A DNA stretch of 64,000 bases, from assembly GCA_038502055.1 (NCBI GenBank), contig JAXRKN010000038.1, positions 3,968,001 to 4,032,000 of the forward strand, in the 5' to 3' direction. Positions 60,271 through 64,000 of this stretch are shown here, in pieces; the first letter of the stretch is position 1; each line of letters begins with the position of its first letter. The stretch comes from Tanytarsus gracilentus (taxonomy: Eukaryota; Arthropoda; Insecta; Diptera; Chironomidae). The notes beneath the pieces are model-generated. The model saw only the letters and a program-made list of their open reading frames with translations. It searched no databases and had not been told where the DNA came from. A program made the translations under genes and the position numbers.

Positions 60271-63200
60271 ATGGCGAATAATGTTTGCTTGGTTTTGGAG
60301 GATGGAACGATTTTATCGGGTCAGAAATTCGGAGCTAACAAAGATGTCGATGGAGAGGTGGTCTTTCAAACCGGAATGGTCGGTTATGTTGAGTCAATGA
60401 CCGATCCATCATATCATGGACAAATCTTAGTTCTGACATATCCATTAATTGGCAACTATGGCGTACCGTCCGATGAAGAATTCGATGAAAACAATTTGAT
60501 TAAAAACTTCGAGTCAAATAACAAGATTTGGGTTTCGGGTTTGATTGTTGGCGAGCTTTGTGACACACCATCGCATTGGCGTTTGAAATATAAACTCTCA
60601 GAATGGATGGAAAAGCATGATATCGCGGGTATAAGTGGAATTGATACACGTGCGCTGACTAAGAATATTCGAGAAAATGGAACTGTTCTTGGAAAAATTG
60701 TTCAACAGCCATCGGGACCCTTTCTCGGTCTTGAGTTTAAAGATCAAAACGAGAGAAATTTGGTTGATGAAGTTTCAACTAAAAGCATTGTGACTTACAA
60801 CTCTAAAGGATCACCGAGAATTTGTGTCGTCGATTGTGGATTGAAATTAAATCAAATTCGCTGCTTACTTAAACGTGGAGCTAGAGTTGATGTTGTGCCA
60901 TGGGATCATCCATTAAATCCTAAAAATTTCGATGGTCTTTTTCTCAGCAACGGACCAGGTAAAAATGTCCTTAAAAAACTTTCGAAATTTTTTTATAATT
61001 TTTGTTATTTTTAGGTGATCCGGTCATGTGCCATAAAACTGTTAAAAACATTCAACAGGTACTCGCGTCATCGAGCACAAAGCCTGTGTTTGGCATCTGT
61101 TTGGGTCATCAACTCTTGTCAACTGCAATTGGATGCAAGACTTATAAGATGAAATATGGAAATCGTGGTCATAATTTGCCTGCTTTGCATCATGGCACTA
61201 AAAGATGTTTTATGACGTCACAAAATCATGGTTTTGCTGTTGATGCTAAAACACTCGATACAGAAAAATGGGAGCCTCTCTTTACAAATTTAAATGATGA
61301 CTCGAATGAGGGCATAATTCATAAAGAAAAACCATACTTCAGCGTACAATTCCATCCCGAGCACACTGCTGGTCCGGAAGATCTTGAATGTCTCTTTGAC
61401 ATATTCTTGGAAACAGTTAAAGACAACATGACTGGCGTTTCTGGACTTTCAATTAAAAATCGCATCATGAAAAAATTAATCTATGTTCCTCGAATTCCAG
61501 TCGACACAACTCGTCCTAAGAAAGTTTTAATCTTAGGCTCTGGTGGTCTCTCAATTGGACAAGCGGGAGAGTTTGATTATTCCGGCTCTCAAGCAATTAA
61601 AGCGATGCGAGAGGAAAAGATTCAAACTGTTTTAATAAATCCCAACATTGCAACAGTTCAAACATCTAAAGGTCTTGCTGACAAAGTTTATTTCCTTCCA
61701 CTCACGCCCGAGTATGTTGAGCAAGTTATTAAAGCTGAAAGACCAACTGGAATTCTTCTTACTTTCGGTGGACAGACAGCACTTAATTGTGGCGTTGAAC
61801 TAGAACGTCAAGGTGTCTTTAGAAAATATAAAATCAACATTCTCGGCACTCAAATTCAATCGATTGTCGAAACTGAAGACAGAAAGATTTTCGCTGAAAG
61901 AGTAAATGAAATTGGTGAACAAGTCGCGCCATCAGAGGCTGTCAAGTCGGTCGATGAAGCTTTACAAGCAGCTGAAAAAATTGGGTATCCAGTCATGGCA
62001 AGAGCAGCATTTTCACTTGGCGGTCTTGGATCGGGTTTTGCAAACAATGAAGACGAATTGAGAAATCTCGCTCATCAAGCTCTCGCACACTCAAATCAAT
62101 TAATCATTGACAAGTCTCTTAAAGGATGGAAGGAAGTTGAGTATGAAGTCGTTCGTGATGCATACGACAATTGCATAACTGTTTGTAACATGGAAAATTT
62201 GGATCCGCTTGGAATTCATACTGGAGAGTCAATTGTTGTTGCACCGTCACAAACTCTCTCAAATCGAGAGTATAACATGCTTCGTACGACTGCAATCAAA
62301 GTCATTCGTCATTTTGGAATTGTTGGCGAATGCAACATTCAATATGCACTTCATCCTTACTCTGAGAAATATTACATCATTGAGGTGAATGCTCGTCTAT
62401 CGAGAAGCTCAGCTTTAGCTAGTAAAGCAACTGGATATCCACTCGCATATGTGGCAGCTAAACTCTCATTGGGAATTCCACTTCCAGAGATCAGAAATTC
62501 AGTGACAGGCGTAACAACTGCATGTTTCGAACCATCATTAGATTATTGCGTGGTTAAAATTCCTCGCTGGGATTTAGCCAAATTTGTTCGAGTGAGCAAA
62601 AATATTGGAAGCTCAATGAAAAGTGTTGGTGAAGCCATGGCAATTGGAAGAAATTTTGAAGAAGCTTTTCAAAAAGCTCTCCGAATGGTCGATGAAAATG
62701 TCAATGGTTTTGATCCAAATGTTAAAGCTGTTAGCGACGAAGAACTCGAATCACCAACTGACAAACGAATGTTTGTGCTCGCTGCTGCATTAAAATCTGG
62801 CTACAGTGTTGATAAACTTTATGACCTAACAAAAATTGATCGATGGTTTTTGGAAAAGATGAAGAACATTATTGGCATCACTTTGGAACTTGAGAAACTG
62901 AATTGTGTCATTTCTGAGAGTCTCTTAAAACGCGCTAAAAATTATGGATTTTCTGATAAGCAAATTGCCAAATTTATTAAAGGATCCGAACTCGCTGTTA
63001 GGAAGCAACGTCGAGAGTGCAACATTATGCCGTTTGTAAAGCAAATTGACACAGTCGCTGGAGAATGGCCTGCTTCAACTAACTATCTTTATTTAACCTA
63101 CAACGCATCTACTCATGATGTCGAATTTAATGAGCAAATGATGATGGTCATAGGATCGGGAGTTTATCGAATTGGCAGCTCAGTTGAGTTCGATTGGTGT

Positions 63201-64000
63201 GCTGTCGGATGCCTGAGAGAATTAAGAAAATTAAACAAAAAGACAATTATGGTCAATTATAATCCTGAGACTGTCTCAACTGATTATGACATGTGCGATC
63301 GTCTTTATTTTGAGGAAATTTCATTCGAGACAGTTATGGACATTTATTCGTTGGAAGATCCGGAAGGAATTATTTTGAGTATGGGTGGTCAATTGCCGAA
63401 TAACATCGCAATGGATTTACATAGACAACACGCACGAATTTTAGGAACATCTCCCGAGTCAGTTGACTCTGCTGAAAATCGATTCAAATTCTCACGTTTA
63501 CTGGACAGAAAAGGAATTTTGCAGCCACGCTGGAAAGAATTGACAAATCTTCAATCAGCCGTTGATTTTTGTGAGGAAGTTGGTTATCCATGCTTAGTTA
63601 GACCTTCTTATGTGCTTTCTGGTGCAGCTATGAATGTTGCATACTCAAATCAAGATCTTGAAACTTATCTTCACGCAGCATCAGTCGTCAGTAAAGATCA
63701 TCCGATTGTGATCTCAAAATTCTTAACTGAAGCTAAGGAAATTGATGTCGATGCAGTGGCAAGAGATGGAGAAATTTTATGTTTGGCTATTTCTGAGCAT
63801 GTTGAGAATGCCGGTGTTCACTCAGGTGACGCAACTCTCGTGACACCACCTCAAGACATCAATAAAGAGACACTCGAGAAGATTAAGGGAATCGCCATGG
63901 ATGTTGCAGCTCTTTTAGACATTTCCGGTCCTTTTAACATGCAACTGATTGCTAAAAATAATGAACTTAAAGTTATTGAATGCAACGTTCGTGTTTCTCG
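60271..64000 (+). CDS. r: CAD multifunctional pyrimidine synthesis protein (rudimentary), N-terminal part
   Basis: Exon 60271-60958 joins exon 61015-64000 across a 56-bp GT-AG intron in phase 1. The frame is open to the window edge, so 1,224 residues are visible. CAD makes carbamoyl phosphate from glutamine, bicarbonate and ATP, then carbamoyl aspartate and dihydroorotate, in the cytosol. Residues 1-365 are the small-subunit/glutaminase part, with nucleophile Cys258 in [11 protein letters not shown] and His343/Glu345 in FHPEH. From about 395 ([26 protein letters not shown]) runs the CPSase synthetase with its first ATP-grasp ([43 protein letters not shown]). The second half begins at [21 protein letters not shown] and reaches its ATP-grasp ([19 protein letters not shown]). 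The dihydroorotase and aspartate transcarbamylase domains lie beyond the window. Confidence 0.96.

Overview
The window looks like part of an AT-rich, intron-containing arthropod genome. The proteins resemble dipteran orthologues, many introns are only 54-60 bp, and genes are nested and overlapping. I infer a lower dipteran (a midge- or mosquito-like fly); the species cannot be named from the sequence alone. Exon joins below come from reading splice signals, phase and family conservation. No RNA data or database search was available.

Layout from left to right. Bases 1-96 are the last coding bases of an unidentified plus-strand gene. Minus strand, 802-29218: an echinus/USP53-USP54 orthologue of six coding exons (1,721 aa), with a candidate alternative first coding exon (7443-7676) that would omit the Cys box. 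Its first coding exon lies inside the left arm of a large inverted repeat (about 26897-30310). The right arm (about 35440-38808) carries a second, oppositely oriented copy of that exon. The 5.1 kb spacer holds a TATA-like promoter and a candidate noncoding exon that point at the orphan right-hand copy rather than at the main gene.

Minus strand, 40115-51220: AMP deaminase, with three alternative first coding exons that all splice in the same phase to a shared core. Its 3 kb intron holds four small cysteine-rich plus-strand genes (42911-44868) that resemble insect male-germline cysteine-rich genes. Three of them have upstream motifs equal or close to the Drosophila Mst translational control element. 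Minus strand, 52597-56561: an eight-exon TMC (transmembrane channel-like) gene of 803 aa. Minus strand, about 58001-58426: a small protein resembling the ciliary CFAP144/FAM183 family. Plus strand, 60271 to the window edge: the N-terminal 1,224 residues of CAD (rudimentary), covering the glutaminase and most of carbamoyl-phosphate synthetase.

Functionally, AMP deaminase (purine nucleotides) and CAD (de novo pyrimidine synthesis) are housekeeping enzymes. Echinus is a ubiquitin-protease-family protein, and TMC is a mechanotransduction-type membrane protein. The Cys-rich genes and the CFAP144-like gene suggest sperm or ciliary functions. Two copies of one short retroposon family (46887-47095 and 52129-52222), each with target-site duplications of about 23 bp, are the only clear mobile elements. 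I saw no tRNA, rRNA or CRISPR array.
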